A stretch of DNA of 64,000 nt, from contig NZ_BNDS01000016.1 of assembly GCF_014656545.1 (NCBI RefSeq), positions 290 through 64,289 of the forward strand. Direction: 5' to 3'. A program made the position numbers and the translations under genes. Positions 44,301 to 52,358 of this stretch are shown piece after piece. How positions within the stretch are numbered: the first letter of the stretch is position 1; each line of letters opens with the position of its first letter. This DNA comes from Neobacillus kokaensis (GTDB taxonomy: Bacteria > Bacillota > Bacilli > Bacillales > Cytobacillaceae). The notes under the pieces are model-generated. The model was not told the origin of the DNA and searched no databases. It saw nothing but the letters and a program-made list of their open reading frames with translations.

Positions 44301-44356
44301 ACAGCAGGTTTTATAGGACTCTACATATTTAAGGCGATTTGAGGTGAACATTCATC

Positions 44357-45634
44357 ATGCAAGTAAACATTCAACGATTAATGGCAGACATTGAAGCCTA
44401 TGCCGATTATGGAAAAAGCGCTCATGGGGGGGTCACAAGACCAAGTTTTTCCCCTGCTGATTATGAAGTACGGGAGCGCTTTATTAAAGAAATAGAAGCC
44501 ATGGGTTTAGAGGTTACGATTGATGGGGCAGCTAATATTTGGGGAAGGCTCAAAGGGACGGGGAAAAGAGAAGGAAGCCTTGTCATTGGGTCTCATTTGG
44601 ATTCCGTTCCAAATGGCGGCAAATTCGATGGCCCGCTAGGTACTTTGATGGCAAAAGAAATTATTAAAACACTCCTTGAACATAATGTAACACTTGATCA
44701 TGATCTAGAAATTGTTTCCTTTACAGCAGAAGAGTCGAATGATTTCAATTTATCTACATTTGGCAGCCGGTCGTTTGTCGGCCGGTTAACTGCCGGCATG
44801 CTGGAGCATGCATGTGATTCCACAGGAAGAAGCCTAAATGCGGAATTAACAAAGGCGGGCGGGGGCTTGGAGCATTTTCCTTTGATGCAGGAAATGTGGA
44901 AAAAGAAACGTGCGTTTATTGAATTGCACATTGAGCAGGGGCAGCGCTTAGAAAGTGCGGATATTGCCGTTGCAGTGATCGACAAGGTTGTAGGTGCTTA
45001 CCGCAGCAACGTGCGGGTAATCGGGCAGTCGAATCACTCGGGTACCACTATGATGGAACACAGGCAGGATGCCTTAACAGCAGCAGCGGAAATGGTCCTG
45101 GCAGTGGAGCGTCAATGCAAGCAGTCTAATAGCGGTGTGGTAGGAACAGTCGGTAAATTAAATGTTTCACCGAACGCTGCTAATATTGTTCCGGGGCAGG
45201 TCGATTTTATCTTTGAAGTCAGGGGCGAAACAGAGGAGAAAATTCAACAGACCATAGCCGCTGTTCAAAAGGCTTGGAATGAAATCGCTGGGAGAAGACA
45301 GGTAAAGGTAGAGCAGCAAACCTTCCTGGATCAAAAACCAGTTATGCTGGATAAGGAGATTGTCCATCTTTTACAAAAGACAGCTAAGCAGATGAGAGAA
45401 CCTTATATGATATTACCAAGCATGGCGGTCCATGATGCGGCACATATGGCTAAGATCACAAAGTCTGCCATGGTGTTCGTAAAGAGCATTGATGGAAAAA
45501 GCCATTGTCCTGAAGAATTAAGTCTGCCTGAAGATATTGAAAAGGCCGGGAACTTAATTCTGCAGGGAATCATCAATATTGATCGAGAATTGTCTCAAAA
45601 ACCACTAGTCTATCAAGGAAATCAAGAAACATAG
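44357..45634 (+). CDS. Zn-dependent N-carbamoyl amino-acid hydrolase/allantoate amidohydrolase-type (M20)
   Basis: The 425-residue protein belongs to the hydantoinase/carbamoylase M20 group. It has GSHLDSVPNGGKFDGPLG, TAEESNDFN, the ELHIEQGQRLE motif and DAAHMAKI. Enzymes of this kind cleave ureido groups from N-carbamoyl amino acids, ureidopropionate or allantoate, releasing ammonia and CO2. It is the last gene before a terminator in the oxygenase unit. Its presence implies that the ring substrate yields a ureido or carbamoyl intermediate. Confidence 0.87.
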   Translation: MQVNIQRLMADIEAYADYGKSAHGGVTRPSFSPADYEVRERFIKEIEAMGLEVTIDGAANIWGRLKGTGKREGSLVIGSHLDSVPNGGKFDGPLGTLMAKEIIKTLLEHNVTLDHDLEIVSFTAEESNDFNLSTFGSRSFVGRLTAGMLEHACDSTGRSLNAELTKAGGGLEHFPLMQEMWKKKRAFIELHIEQGQRLESADIAVAVIDKVVGAYRSNVRVIGQSNHSGTTMMEHRQDALTAAAEMVLAVERQCKQSNSGVVGTVGKLNVSPNAANIVPGQVDFIFEVRGETEEKIQQTIAAVQKAWNEIAGRRQVKVEQQTFLDQKPVMLDKEIVHLLQKTAKQMREPYMILPSMAVHDAAHMAKITKSAMVFVKSIDGKSHCPEELSLPEDIEKAGNLILQGIINIDRELSQKPLVYQGNQET

Positions 45635-45656
45635 TATCTGTATCCATTTTCGATAA

Positions 45657-45696
45657 AGGGTGCTTTCGTTTTCAAGAAACCGGCACCCTGTTTTTA
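45657..45696 (+). terminator. Terminator of oxygenase operon
   Basis: AGGGTGC pairs with GCACCCT, followed by TTTTT. Confidence 0.8.
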
Positions 45697-45764
45697 TTTA
45701 GTGATTAATCAAATTGCTAAACAACTATAATAGTAAAATTATTTAAAATGTTCTAAAAATACAA

Positions 45765-45793
45765 TTGACAATTTTTTTCTCGGACTGTATCAT
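45765..45793 (+). promoter_or_regulatory. Regulon promoter 2 (permease)
   Basis: TTGACA (45765-45770), 17 bp, TATCAT (45788-45793). Confidence 0.8.
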
Positions 45794-45799
45794 TCTTTT

Positions 45800-45823
45800 A
45801 AGGAATATTTAAGGATATATTCC
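45800..45823. promoter_or_regulatory. 24-bp regulon operator 2
   Basis: The element has the form GGAA-N14-TTCC with TTTAAGGATATATTCC at its right side, 6 bp after the -10 box. It is nearly identical on the right to operator 3. Confidence 0.78.
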
Positions 45824-45863
45824 ATTTATTTTACATATAAAACAATATAAAGAAGGTGGAAAT

Positions 45864-47303
45864 ATGGGGAACACTCATAGGCAGCAAGAACCCTCTTCAG
45901 AGGGGCAATTGCAAAACACACTGAAAAATCGGCACGTAACTATGATCGCGCTAGGCGGGATTATAGGCGCTGGGCTTTTCGTAGGAAGTGGAGCCGTTAT
46001 TAATTCAACCGGACCAGCAGCAGTGATTAGTTATATTTTGTCTGGTACACTCATGTTTTTGGTTATGCGTATGATTGGTGAAATGGCAGTAGCGCATCCG
46101 ACAGCAGGTTCTATCTCTGAATATGCTCGTGCGGGTTTAGGCAACTGGGCTGGTTTTAGTGTTGGCTGGCTGTATTGGTATATGTGGGTGATCGTTGCGG
46201 CAATCGAGGCAGTTGCAGGAGCTGGTATTCTAGTAAATTATTTTCCGAATATACCTCCTTGGGTTTTATGCCTGGTATTATTAGTGATACTTACTTTAAC
46301 TAACCTGTATTCTGTAAAGTCCTTCGCCGAAACTGAATTTTGGTTCGCTTCAATCAAAATATTTGCCATCATCTTCTTTATTGCATTTGGGGCTATTTAT
46401 CTTTTAGGCTTTTGGCCTGGAGAAGCATCTCCTGGTTTTTCAAATCTATATTCAACTGGCGGATTTTTTCCAAATGGAATGGTTGCGGCTCTAATTGGAA
46501 GCGTTACCGTGCTTTTCTCGATGGGCGGCGCAGAAATTGCTACCATTGCGGCTGCTGAGTCTGACCAGCCTGCTAAATATGCAGCAAAAGCCACTAATCA
46601 AGTGATGTATCGCATCTTTCTCTTTTATGTTGTCTCTGTCTTCATTATTGTAGCCATTGTTCCTTGGAATTTTGAATTTGCCGGAGTTGCCATTCAAAGT
46701 CCGTTTGCTATTGCACTTAAACAATTAGGTCTTCCTTTCGCCCCTTTCATAATGGAAGTTGTTGTTCTTACAGCCGTACTCAGCTCGCTTAATTCTTGTT
46801 TGTACATTACCTCTAGAAGCTTGTTTACATTAACAAAGCAAGGAGACGCACCTAAATTTCTCGTAAAACTTAATAAGAGAGGCGTTCCGGTAAGGGCAAT
46901 ATTGGCAGGGACAGCCTTTGGTTACGTAGGTGTTGTTTTAAACTACTTTTTTCCTGAAACAGTTTTTCTGTTTTTGATTAATTCAGCAGGAGCAACCATG
47001 CTATTCTACTATTTAATCCTCGCTTTTGCTCAAGTTCGTTTACGGCGCCGACTGGAAAAGGAATCACCTGAGAAATTAAAGCTAAAAATGTGGCTCTTTC
47101 CTTACCTCTCTTACGTAACGATCCTCTGGATGTTCGGAGTGATTGCAGCGATGATATGGATACCAGGGACACGATCGCAAGTCTATCTTAGCCTGGTAAG
47201 CTTCGGGGCCATTCTAGTGGCTTATATGATCCGATCAAAAAACAGTAAGCAGGCTCAAGAGATGGATGAATTTGTTGACCAACCACTTAAAGTGGTGAAA
47301 TAA
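45864..47303 (+). CDS. APC-family amino-acid permease (GabP/AnsP-like)
   Basis: The 479-residue permease has twelve transmembrane helices and the amino-acid transporter signature. It starts NRHVTMIALGGIIGAGLFVGSG and contains GEMAVAHPTAGSISEYARAGLG. It belongs to the GABA/aromatic amino-acid group of proton symporters. GAAGGTGG precedes the ATG. The promoter and operator match those of the flavin monooxygenase unit, so the imported compound is probably the substrate of that pathway, zwitterionic and amino-acid-like. Confidence 0.9.
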   Translation: MGNTHRQQEPSSEGQLQNTLKNRHVTMIALGGIIGAGLFVGSGAVINSTGPAAVISYILSGTLMFLVMRMIGEMAVAHPTAGSISEYARAGLGNWAGFSVGWLYWYMWVIVAAIEAVAGAGILVNYFPNIPPWVLCLVLLVILTLTNLYSVKSFAETEFWFASIKIFAIIFFIAFGAIYLLGFWPGEASPGFSNLYSTGGFFPNGMVAALIGSVTVLFSMGGAEIATIAAAESDQPAKYAAKATNQVMYRIFLFYVVSVFIIVAIVPWNFEFAGVAIQSPFAIALKQLGLPFAPFIMEVVVLTAVLSSLNSCLYITSRSLFTLTKQGDAPKFLVKLNKRGVPVRAILAGTAFGYVGVVLNYFFPETVFLFLINSAGATMLFYYLILAFAQVRLRRRLEKESPEKLKLKMWLFPYLSYVTILWMFGVIAAMIWIPGTRSQVYLSLVSFGAILVAYMIRSKNSKQAQEMDEFVDQPLKVVK

Positions 47304-47316
47304 ACGCAGGGAATTA

Positions 47317-47380
47317 AAAAAGATGCCGATTGCAATGATGGATTTATAGAATTCTTATGCATTCGAGCATCTTTTGTTTT
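47317..47380 (+). terminator. Probable terminator of permease gene
   Basis: AAAAGATGC pairs with GCATCTTTT across a long loop, followed by a T-rich stretch. Confidence 0.55.
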
Positions 47381-47407
47381 CTGAAAATTAAAAGTGTTAG
47401 AACTATA

Positions 47408-47436
47408 TTGACTTTTTAGAAGGTCGGTAGTATATT
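47408..47436 (+). promoter_or_regulatory. Regulon promoter 3 (RidA)
   Basis: TTGACT (47408-47413), 17 bp, TATATT (47431-47436). Confidence 0.8.
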
Positions 47437-47442
47437 TTATTT

Positions 47443-47466
47443 AGGGAACAATTAAGGATATATTCC
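47443..47466. promoter_or_regulatory. 24-bp regulon operator 3
   Basis: The element has the form GGAA-N14-TTCC with AGGGAACAATTAAGG at its left side, 6 bp after the -10 box. It aligns base for base in length with operators 1 and 2. Confidence 0.78.
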
Positions 47467-47506
47467 TTAATTGGCTAAAAAAAGGATATAGGAGGATTCA
47501 ATTACG

Positions 47507-47977
47507 ATGACAGTACAAGAAGATATTAAAAAGGGACCACCAATTAAGAGAATTAGAAAATTCAAGACGGATCAATATTATCCTTCCAATCTAGGAAAGC
47601 CCGAGCATCATATTAAAAACGAATTGAGCATGGCCGTACGTGCTGGAAACCGTATCTTTTTAAGAGGCCAAACAGGTTTTGATTTAGAAGGCAACTTCCA
47701 TGGAATCGGGGATGTTGCAGCACAAACAGAGCAAGCATGTAAGTGTGTGAAGCAGCTGCTTGAAGAAGCTGGCGGCTCCGTTAAAGATATTTGTAAAATG
47801 ACAGTTTATATACTTAAAAGAGAAGACCGCAGTAAGGTTTATCCGGTCTTGGCTAAACACTTTAAAGATGTCTATCCTTGCAGCACTGGTTTAATTGTCA
47901 GTGGCTTTGCGATGCCAGAAATGTTAATGGAAATTGATATTGAAGCTGTTATTAGTGAAGAAAGTACGGAAGATTAA
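47507..47977 (+). CDS. RidA-family protein (RutC-like)
   Basis: The 156-residue protein is longer than the 125-residue housekeeping RidA because of an N-terminal extension. The fold signature includes GNRIFLRGQTGFDLEG, QTEQACKCVKQLLEEAGGSVKDICKMTVYI and a C-terminal MLMEIDIEAVI. RidA-type proteins hydrolyse reactive enamine/imine intermediates or related ring-cleavage products. Its promoter and operator place it in the same regulon as the HpaB-like oxygenase, as RutC accompanies RutA. A strong terminator follows. Confidence 0.88.
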   Translation: MTVQEDIKKGPPIKRIRKFKTDQYYPSNLGKPEHHIKNELSMAVRAGNRIFLRGQTGFDLEGNFHGIGDVAAQTEQACKCVKQLLEEAGGSVKDICKMTVYILKREDRSKVYPVLAKHFKDVYPCSTGLIVSGFAMPEMLMEIDIEAVISEESTED

Positions 47978-48002
47978 TAGCCGGCATTTAACATAATTGA
48001 TC

Positions 48003-48047
48003 AAAAAAATCGCAAATCTTTTAAACTTAAAGATTTGCGATTTTTTT
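48003..48047 (+). terminator. Terminator of ridA-like gene
   Basis: AAAAATCGCAAATCTT pairs perfectly with AAGATTTGCGATTTTTT. Confidence 0.93.
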
Positions 48048-48107
48048 AAATTTCTTATAAAGGAAATTCCGATTTTAATAAAAAAATTAATACGGGGAGT
48101 TATTTTT

Positions 48108-48677
48108 ATGACCTTAGTGCAAACAGTTAATGTGGAACAGATCCAATCCCATGTGGAGTCCATTAAGGAATTTCAGAGCTTTGCTAAAGAATTGTTTGTT
48201 TCGGTAGGGGAAGAGGCGAAACTAAGACTTTCTTCACGATATGAGGGAGTTAGCTATAAGTATCAGTTAGCACGGTTGCCGGATGTGATTGCAAAGTTTG
48301 AGAAAGAATATGGTGAGGCCCCTATTATTGGCTGGGTGGCCATGTCCTTTGCAGGTCATGACCAACCTCGAGTACATATAGGGACATTGCTCAATTACGG
48401 TTCATGGCCGCTTACCTATACTGTCGGCTTCCATCTGCTTGAGGATGAATACCAGCAGGTAACGACGGAAGTTCATGCATTGGACTGGGATGAATTAGTC
48501 GGTTTGCAAACAGCGTATGAATACTCCAAACCAAATGGTGAACATATGTTTAATAGCCTGGAACTCGAGTTGGATCTGCAGTCCTTGACTGAGAGCAAAG
48601 AAAAATTGGTTGAACAAATCGTAAAATATTATGAGCAAGGTGCTCTCATTGTCGAAAGGCTGAAGAGAAAGAGGTAG
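48108..48677 (+). CDS. Protein of unknown function
   Basis: The 189-residue soluble protein starts at ATG 48108 after GGGGAG; an upstream in-frame extension would run through the terminator and is not used. It is mixed alpha/beta with an Asp/Glu-rich surface and a C-terminal coiled helix (about 150-185). I recognise no family; RLSSRYEGVSYKYQLARLPD and WVAMSFAGHDQPRVHIG are its most distinctive stretches. It is the first gene after the regulon and shows no operator of its own. Confidence 0.65.
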   Translation: MTLVQTVNVEQIQSHVESIKEFQSFAKELFVSVGEEAKLRLSSRYEGVSYKYQLARLPDVIAKFEKEYGEAPIIGWVAMSFAGHDQPRVHIGTLLNYGSWPLTYTVGFHLLEDEYQQVTTEVHALDWDELVGLQTAYEYSKPNGEHMFNSLELELDLQSLTESKEKLVEQIVKYYEQGALIVERLKRKR

Positions 48678-48703
48678 CTGAAGGCATTTACTGGTGAATT
48701 TTT

Positions 48704-48790
48704 AAAGGGTATCGGCGGCTCCGGGTGTTTATCTGCGGATTTTAGAAGGATATCGGCGAATCTGGCTATTTATCGGCGATTCCCGGATAT
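48704..48790 (+). repeat. Short degenerate tandem repeat (20-21 bp)
   Basis: TATCGGCG (once TATCTGCG) recurs five times at 20-21 bp spacing with a variable AT/GC filler such as AATCTGGCTATT. It lies just after the stop of the unknown gene at 48677. Confidence 0.7.
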
Positions 48791-48930
48791 TTATCGGCGA
48801 ATCAAAAAAAACAATAATCTTTTTTTAAAAAAATAGAGCCTAACAATAAATGTTGACCGTTCCGCTAATGCTGAACGGTTTTGATGTTAGATTTAATTCT
48901 GCGATTCCATAAAAAAACAGTATTAGAAAG

Positions 48931-49113
48931 TTAGTAAACTTCTCTAATACTGGATAAACTGATAGAAGATATCTTTTGTTGTTCATCTTTCAGTGAAAGG
49001 ATCTGTTCGCGCAAGTTAAGGCAATAGACGCGTCCTTTCATGGTTTGTACGATGCCATTTTTATCATAGACAATTGTAACAAGTTTTTTCATCGCTAAAT
49101 TTTTTAAAAACAT
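48931..49113 (-). CDS. Small YolD-like protein
   Basis: The 60-residue protein starts at ATG 49113, with AAGGAAGGG upstream. After a short amphipathic N-terminus, the segment VTIVYDKNGIVQTMKGRVYCLN-LREQILSLKDEQQKISSISLSSI (key residues only) resembles the C-terminal beta barrel of YolD-like proteins: a KGRI-type strand, then a DEQ turn, then an I-L-I pattern. YolD proteins partner with UV-damage repair polymerases, but the helical part is missing, so the role is open. Confidence 0.6.
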   Translation of the reverse strand: MFLKNLAMKKLVTIVYDKNGIVQTMKGRVYCLNLREQILSLKDEQQKISSISLSSIREVY

Positions 49114-49288
49114 TGAAATCCCTTCCTTTAGGAGAAATGATTGATACAATGCTATTGTAAACTATACATATTAAGACACTATGAAGTTGTTGTTAAGGAA
49201 AGATAAAAGTACACAATATAGAAATCTTGTAGAAATTGCTGAAGAAGCAAATACCAATGGCCACTATTATTTTTTTATTTAAAGTATT

Positions 49289-49327
49289 TTTACAATTCTT
49301 TAAACTTATTTACCTAATCCATACAGA
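49289..49327 (+). promoter_or_regulatory. Candidate Pho box
   Basis: TTTACA (49289), TTAAAC (49300), TACCTA (49311) and TACAGA (49322) recur every 11 bp. This is the spacing of PhoP-binding TT(A/T)ACA-type direct repeats, about 80 bp before the PhoX-like gene. The last two copies are weak. Confidence 0.45.
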
Positions 49328-49405
49328 ATTTCCATTAATCCTTAATGTTTGCCAGTTAAACTATCAATAGATAGGAAAAGCATTAAGAGGAGGAAGATTT
49401 ACATT

Positions 49406-50827
49406 ATGGAAAGTAAAAATGGCATGAATAGACGGGATTTCTTAAAAGCAGGTGGAATGAGCACACTTGCACTTACGCTTGGAACAACTGGAGTGTTAGC
49501 AGTCGGTTCAAAAGCATTTGCGGATACTACTAGTAATCCGACCAGCGGTTTTGGTGAGTATGGTCCTTTGGTTCCAGACCCGAATGGAATTCTTGATCTT
49601 CCAAAAGGATTCCGTTACAAAATTATCTCCGTAGAGGGCAATCAGATGTCAAACGGGGCAAAAATCCCGGGAGCCTTTGATGGGATGGCAGCTTTCGAGG
49701 GACCTAACAATACAACCATTCTTGTACGTAACCATGAATTGGGGGCAGGCGCAGCACTTGGAAGCAATCCTTATGATGCGGCAGCTCAAGGTGGTACAAC
49801 AGCTCTAGTTGTAGGTCCAAATCGAGAAGTCATCAAAGAATATGTAACCTCTTCAGGTACAATCCGAAATTGTGCTGGTGGTGCGACACCTTGGGGGACT
49901 TGGCTGACTTGTGAAGAAACACGTTCCGCGACACACGGATATGTGTTCGAAGTGGATCCAACACAGCCGGAGAACGAAATGTCCAGAACTCCAATCAAGG
50001 AAATGGGGCGCTTTTCCCATGAGGCCTGCGCGATTGACCCAGCGACAGGATATGTATATTTAACTGAGGATGCAAGCCCAAGTTACTTTTACCGTTTTAT
50101 TCCAAATGACACCAACCAAAAGCCGGGTGCGTTACAAAAAGGCGGAAAGCTTTATGCAGCGGCTATTGAAGCGGTACAACGTCCAGCAGCAAGCACCTTT
50201 AAAACAGGACAAAAATTTGAGATTGTTTGGAAGGAACTAGATCCTCATTTGTGTCGCGAAGATGCCAAGGCACAAGGTTGCATTGAGTTCAGTAGACTAG
50301 AGGGGGCGTTCTTCCAAGAGGGAGTATTCTGGTTCGACGACACCTCCGCCGGTGAGAAAAAGCTTGGACGCGTATACCGTTATATTCCTCACACTAATAC
50401 ATTAGAGCTTTTCTATGAGGGGAATGATGCACGAGAAATGGAATATCCAGATAATATCTGTATGACTCCATGGGGTGACCTTTGGTTTGCAGAAGATGGT
50501 TCAGGCCAAGATCGACTTATGGGAATTACCCCTGAAGGCAAAGTCTATCCTTTTGCCGCCAACCGTCAAAGTGGATCTGAACTGGCAGGACCGACATTCT
50601 CGCCTGATGGAAACACGCTATTTGTCAATATTCAAGAACCAGGCCAAACCTTTGCCGTTTGGGGACCGTTCCAACGAAGAAACTCTGCGCGAGCAAGGGA
50701 AATGTCCTATGCTGCTCCTGAGAATCTTGCACCACAAGTTTCGGATAAAATGGCTAAGGCTGCCGAGGAACAAGGTATGTCCGTTTTAGAGGCGGCTGCA
50801 TTTGAGCGCCACGGAGTGAAGATATAA
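49406..50827 (+). CDS. PhoX-like (DUF839) Tat-exported phosphatase
   Basis: The 473-residue protein has a Tat signal: NRRDFLKAGG, a hydrophobic core and AFA cleavage near residue 40. The mature part is the DUF839/PhoX beta-propeller, with ILVRNHELG, TPWGTWLTCEET, FSHEACAIDP, YLTEDAS and DNICMTPWGDLWFAEDG. PhoX is a calcium/iron alkaline phosphatase exported folded. The ATG at 49406 follows GAGGAGG. A candidate Pho box lies upstream, and tatC/tatA lie directly downstream on the other strand. Phosphate-starvation induction is likely. Confidence 0.87.
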   Translation: MESKNGMNRRDFLKAGGMSTLALTLGTTGVLAVGSKAFADTTSNPTSGFGEYGPLVPDPNGILDLPKGFRYKIISVEGNQMSNGAKIPGAFDGMAAFEGPNNTTILVRNHELGAGAALGSNPYDAAAQGGTTALVVGPNREVIKEYVTSSGTIRNCAGGATPWGTWLTCEETRSATHGYVFEVDPTQPENEMSRTPIKEMGRFSHEACAIDPATGYVYLTEDASPSYFYRFIPNDTNQKPGALQKGGKLYAAAIEAVQRPAASTFKTGQKFEIVWKELDPHLCREDAKAQGCIEFSRLEGAFFQEGVFWFDDTSAGEKKLGRVYRYIPHTNTLELFYEGNDAREMEYPDNICMTPWGDLWFAEDGSGQDRLMGITPEGKVYPFAANRQSGSELAGPTFSPDGNTLFVNIQEPGQTFAVWGPFQRRNSARAREMSYAAPENLAPQVSDKMAKAAEEQGMSVLEAAAFERHGVKI

Positions 50828-50845
50828 ACTTTATACGAATCTATA

Positions 50846-50888
50846 AAAGGATGTAAACCGCTGGTGTCTGGTTTACATCTTTTCTTTT
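50846..50888 (+). terminator. Terminator of phoX-like gene
   Basis: GATGTAAACC pairs with GGTTTACATC, followed by TTTTCTTTT. Confidence 0.88.
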
Positions 50889-50945
50889 AGACTTTTGTTT
50901 TATTTGATTGTTTGCTCTTAAGGTAAAGATAATTGATTGTTTCAT

Positions 50946-50979
50946 AAAAAGAAGTCTTAGCAAATTGACTAAGACTTTT
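50946..50979 (-). terminator. Terminator of tat operon
   Basis: AAGTCTTAG pairs with CTAAGACTT. A T run follows on the minus strand. Confidence 0.85.
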
Positions 50980-50987
50980 GTTAATTT

Positions 50988-51710
50988 TTACGCAGCTAGA
51001 TTCAATTGTTGTTTTCGCCGATAAACGATCTTTGATAATCCGACGCTGCATTCATATAGGAAAATCAAAGGGATGACTACCAATATGTCTGATAGAAAAT
51101 CCGGTGGGGTGATGAAAATTGCAATTAAAATTAGGACAAAATAAGCGTATTTTCGAATTTTTTGTAATCGATACGGGTTCAGTACTCCGACACTTGTTAG
51201 GAACATGATGATCACAGGAAGCTCGAATAAAAATCCAAATGGCAGCGTCATATGAATTAAAAACGTAAAGTACTTTTCTGTTGTAAAAAAGGCCATAAAC
51301 ATATCCTCCGACATAGATAGGAGAAATTGAAATACCGTAGGAAAAATGACAAAATAACCGAAACAAATCCCGATTATAAATAAAATGAATAGTGCTGGGA
51401 TATATGCCAGTGTTACTCTACGTTCCGATTCTTTCAATCCTGGACGGACAAACAGCCAAGTTTGATAGGCGGCCATTGGGATAGTTCCTGCAATAGCGGC
51501 AACACTTGCTAGGATCATATAGACCCATAAAATATCGCTCGGTCCTAATATGGCCAGCTTCACCTGTAAATCCTTTACTAGCCAGTGATAAATGTCTTGT
51601 ACATAGATAAAGGACAAAATGAAGAGCAGGATAAAGGTTCCTAATATGAGAATGAGACGTTTGCGTAATTCTTCAAAATGACCAATCAGGTCCATATCAT
51701 GGTTTTTCAT
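50988..51710 (-). CDS. tatC: Sec-independent protein translocase TatC
   Basis: The 240-residue protein has six transmembrane helices. It shows the TatC N-terminal signature HFEELRKRLI and conserved YQTWLFVRPGLKESERR and FELPVIIMFL. It forms the signal-recognition core of the twin-arginine translocase. The ATG at 51710 follows AAGGAGG by 8 nt. It is the second gene of tatA-tatC, convergent with the Tat substrate PhoX-like gene. That recalls the phoD-tatAd-tatCd arrangement of B. subtilis. Confidence 0.93.
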   Translation of the reverse strand: MKNHDMDLIGHFEELRKRLILILGTFILLFILSFIYVQDIYHWLVKDLQVKLAILGPSDILWVYMILASVAAIAGTIPMAAYQTWLFVRPGLKESERRVTLAYIPALFILFIIGICFGYFVIFPTVFQFLLSMSEDMFMAFFTTEKYFTFLIHMTLPFGFLFELPVIIMFLTSVGVLNPYRLQKIRKYAYFVLILIAIFITPPDFLSDILVVIPLIFLYECSVGLSKIVYRRKQQLNLAA

Positions 51711-51774
51711 GGGGCTTCCCTCCTTATAAAAAAGAAGATGCAAGCCTCTTACATCTTCCTAAAAATGATACGAA

Positions 51775-51972
51775 TTAAATAGCTTTTTCTTCTTTTTTAG
51801 GTTGTGTTTTTGCCGGCTCTTCATCGGAAACTAAATCTCTTGTTGATTTTTTGAATTCCTTTAATGTTGAGCCTACGGCTCTTCCTAATTCCGGTAATTT
51901 CGAAGGACCGAAAATGATTAAGGCGATTACAAGAATAAGGATTAAACCCGGAACCCCAATATTTTGAAGCAT
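51775..51972 (-). CDS. tatA: Sec-independent protein translocase TatA
   Basis: The 65-residue protein has one N-terminal transmembrane helix ([19 protein letters not shown]), the [14 protein letters not shown] hinge and amphipathic helix, and a charged KKEE tail. It oligomerises to form the Tat pore. GAGGAGG lies 8 nt before the ATG. It is first in a two-gene operon with tatC. In Gram-positive minimal Tat systems TatA also serves as TatB. Confidence 0.93.
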   Translation of the reverse strand: MLQNIGVPGLILILVIALIIFGPSKLPELGRAVGSTLKEFKKSTRDLVSDEEPAKTQPKKEEKAI

Positions 51973-52358
51973 TTAAAATTCCTCCTCATATATGGCTTCT
52001 GTTTTCTTTTCTTTTGTTAGCTGTAATTAAAAAGCTGTTATTAAGTATTGCAGCTGCATAAAAGGCAAATCTAACTGCTATTTTTTTCCCCCTTTTGAGT
52101 TTCTTAACTATGATTATAGGTAACTACCTTTATTATGTTAATTAAGGGAGTGTAAAGAATTGTTAATAAACTATTAATTTTTTTAAAAAACAGTTCATGG
52201 ATCAGGGGAATTGATAAATGGCTAGCTTGGAGCGTTAATTTTAATAAATCATGAAAGTGCCGAATTGGTTCCTGACACCTTGCGCTATAATTGGATTTAT
52301 TTGGATTCTCGAGTATATTAATATCAGGAAGAAGTAGTAAAGATTTTAGGAGGTTCTT
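51973..52358. other. Divergent intergenic region
   Basis: These 386 bp lie between tatA (minus) and the VOC gene (plus). They contain one copy of the dispersed word (TTCCTGACACC near 52265) and AT-rich promoter-like DNA. No coding sequence or operator was recognised. Confidence 0.4.
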
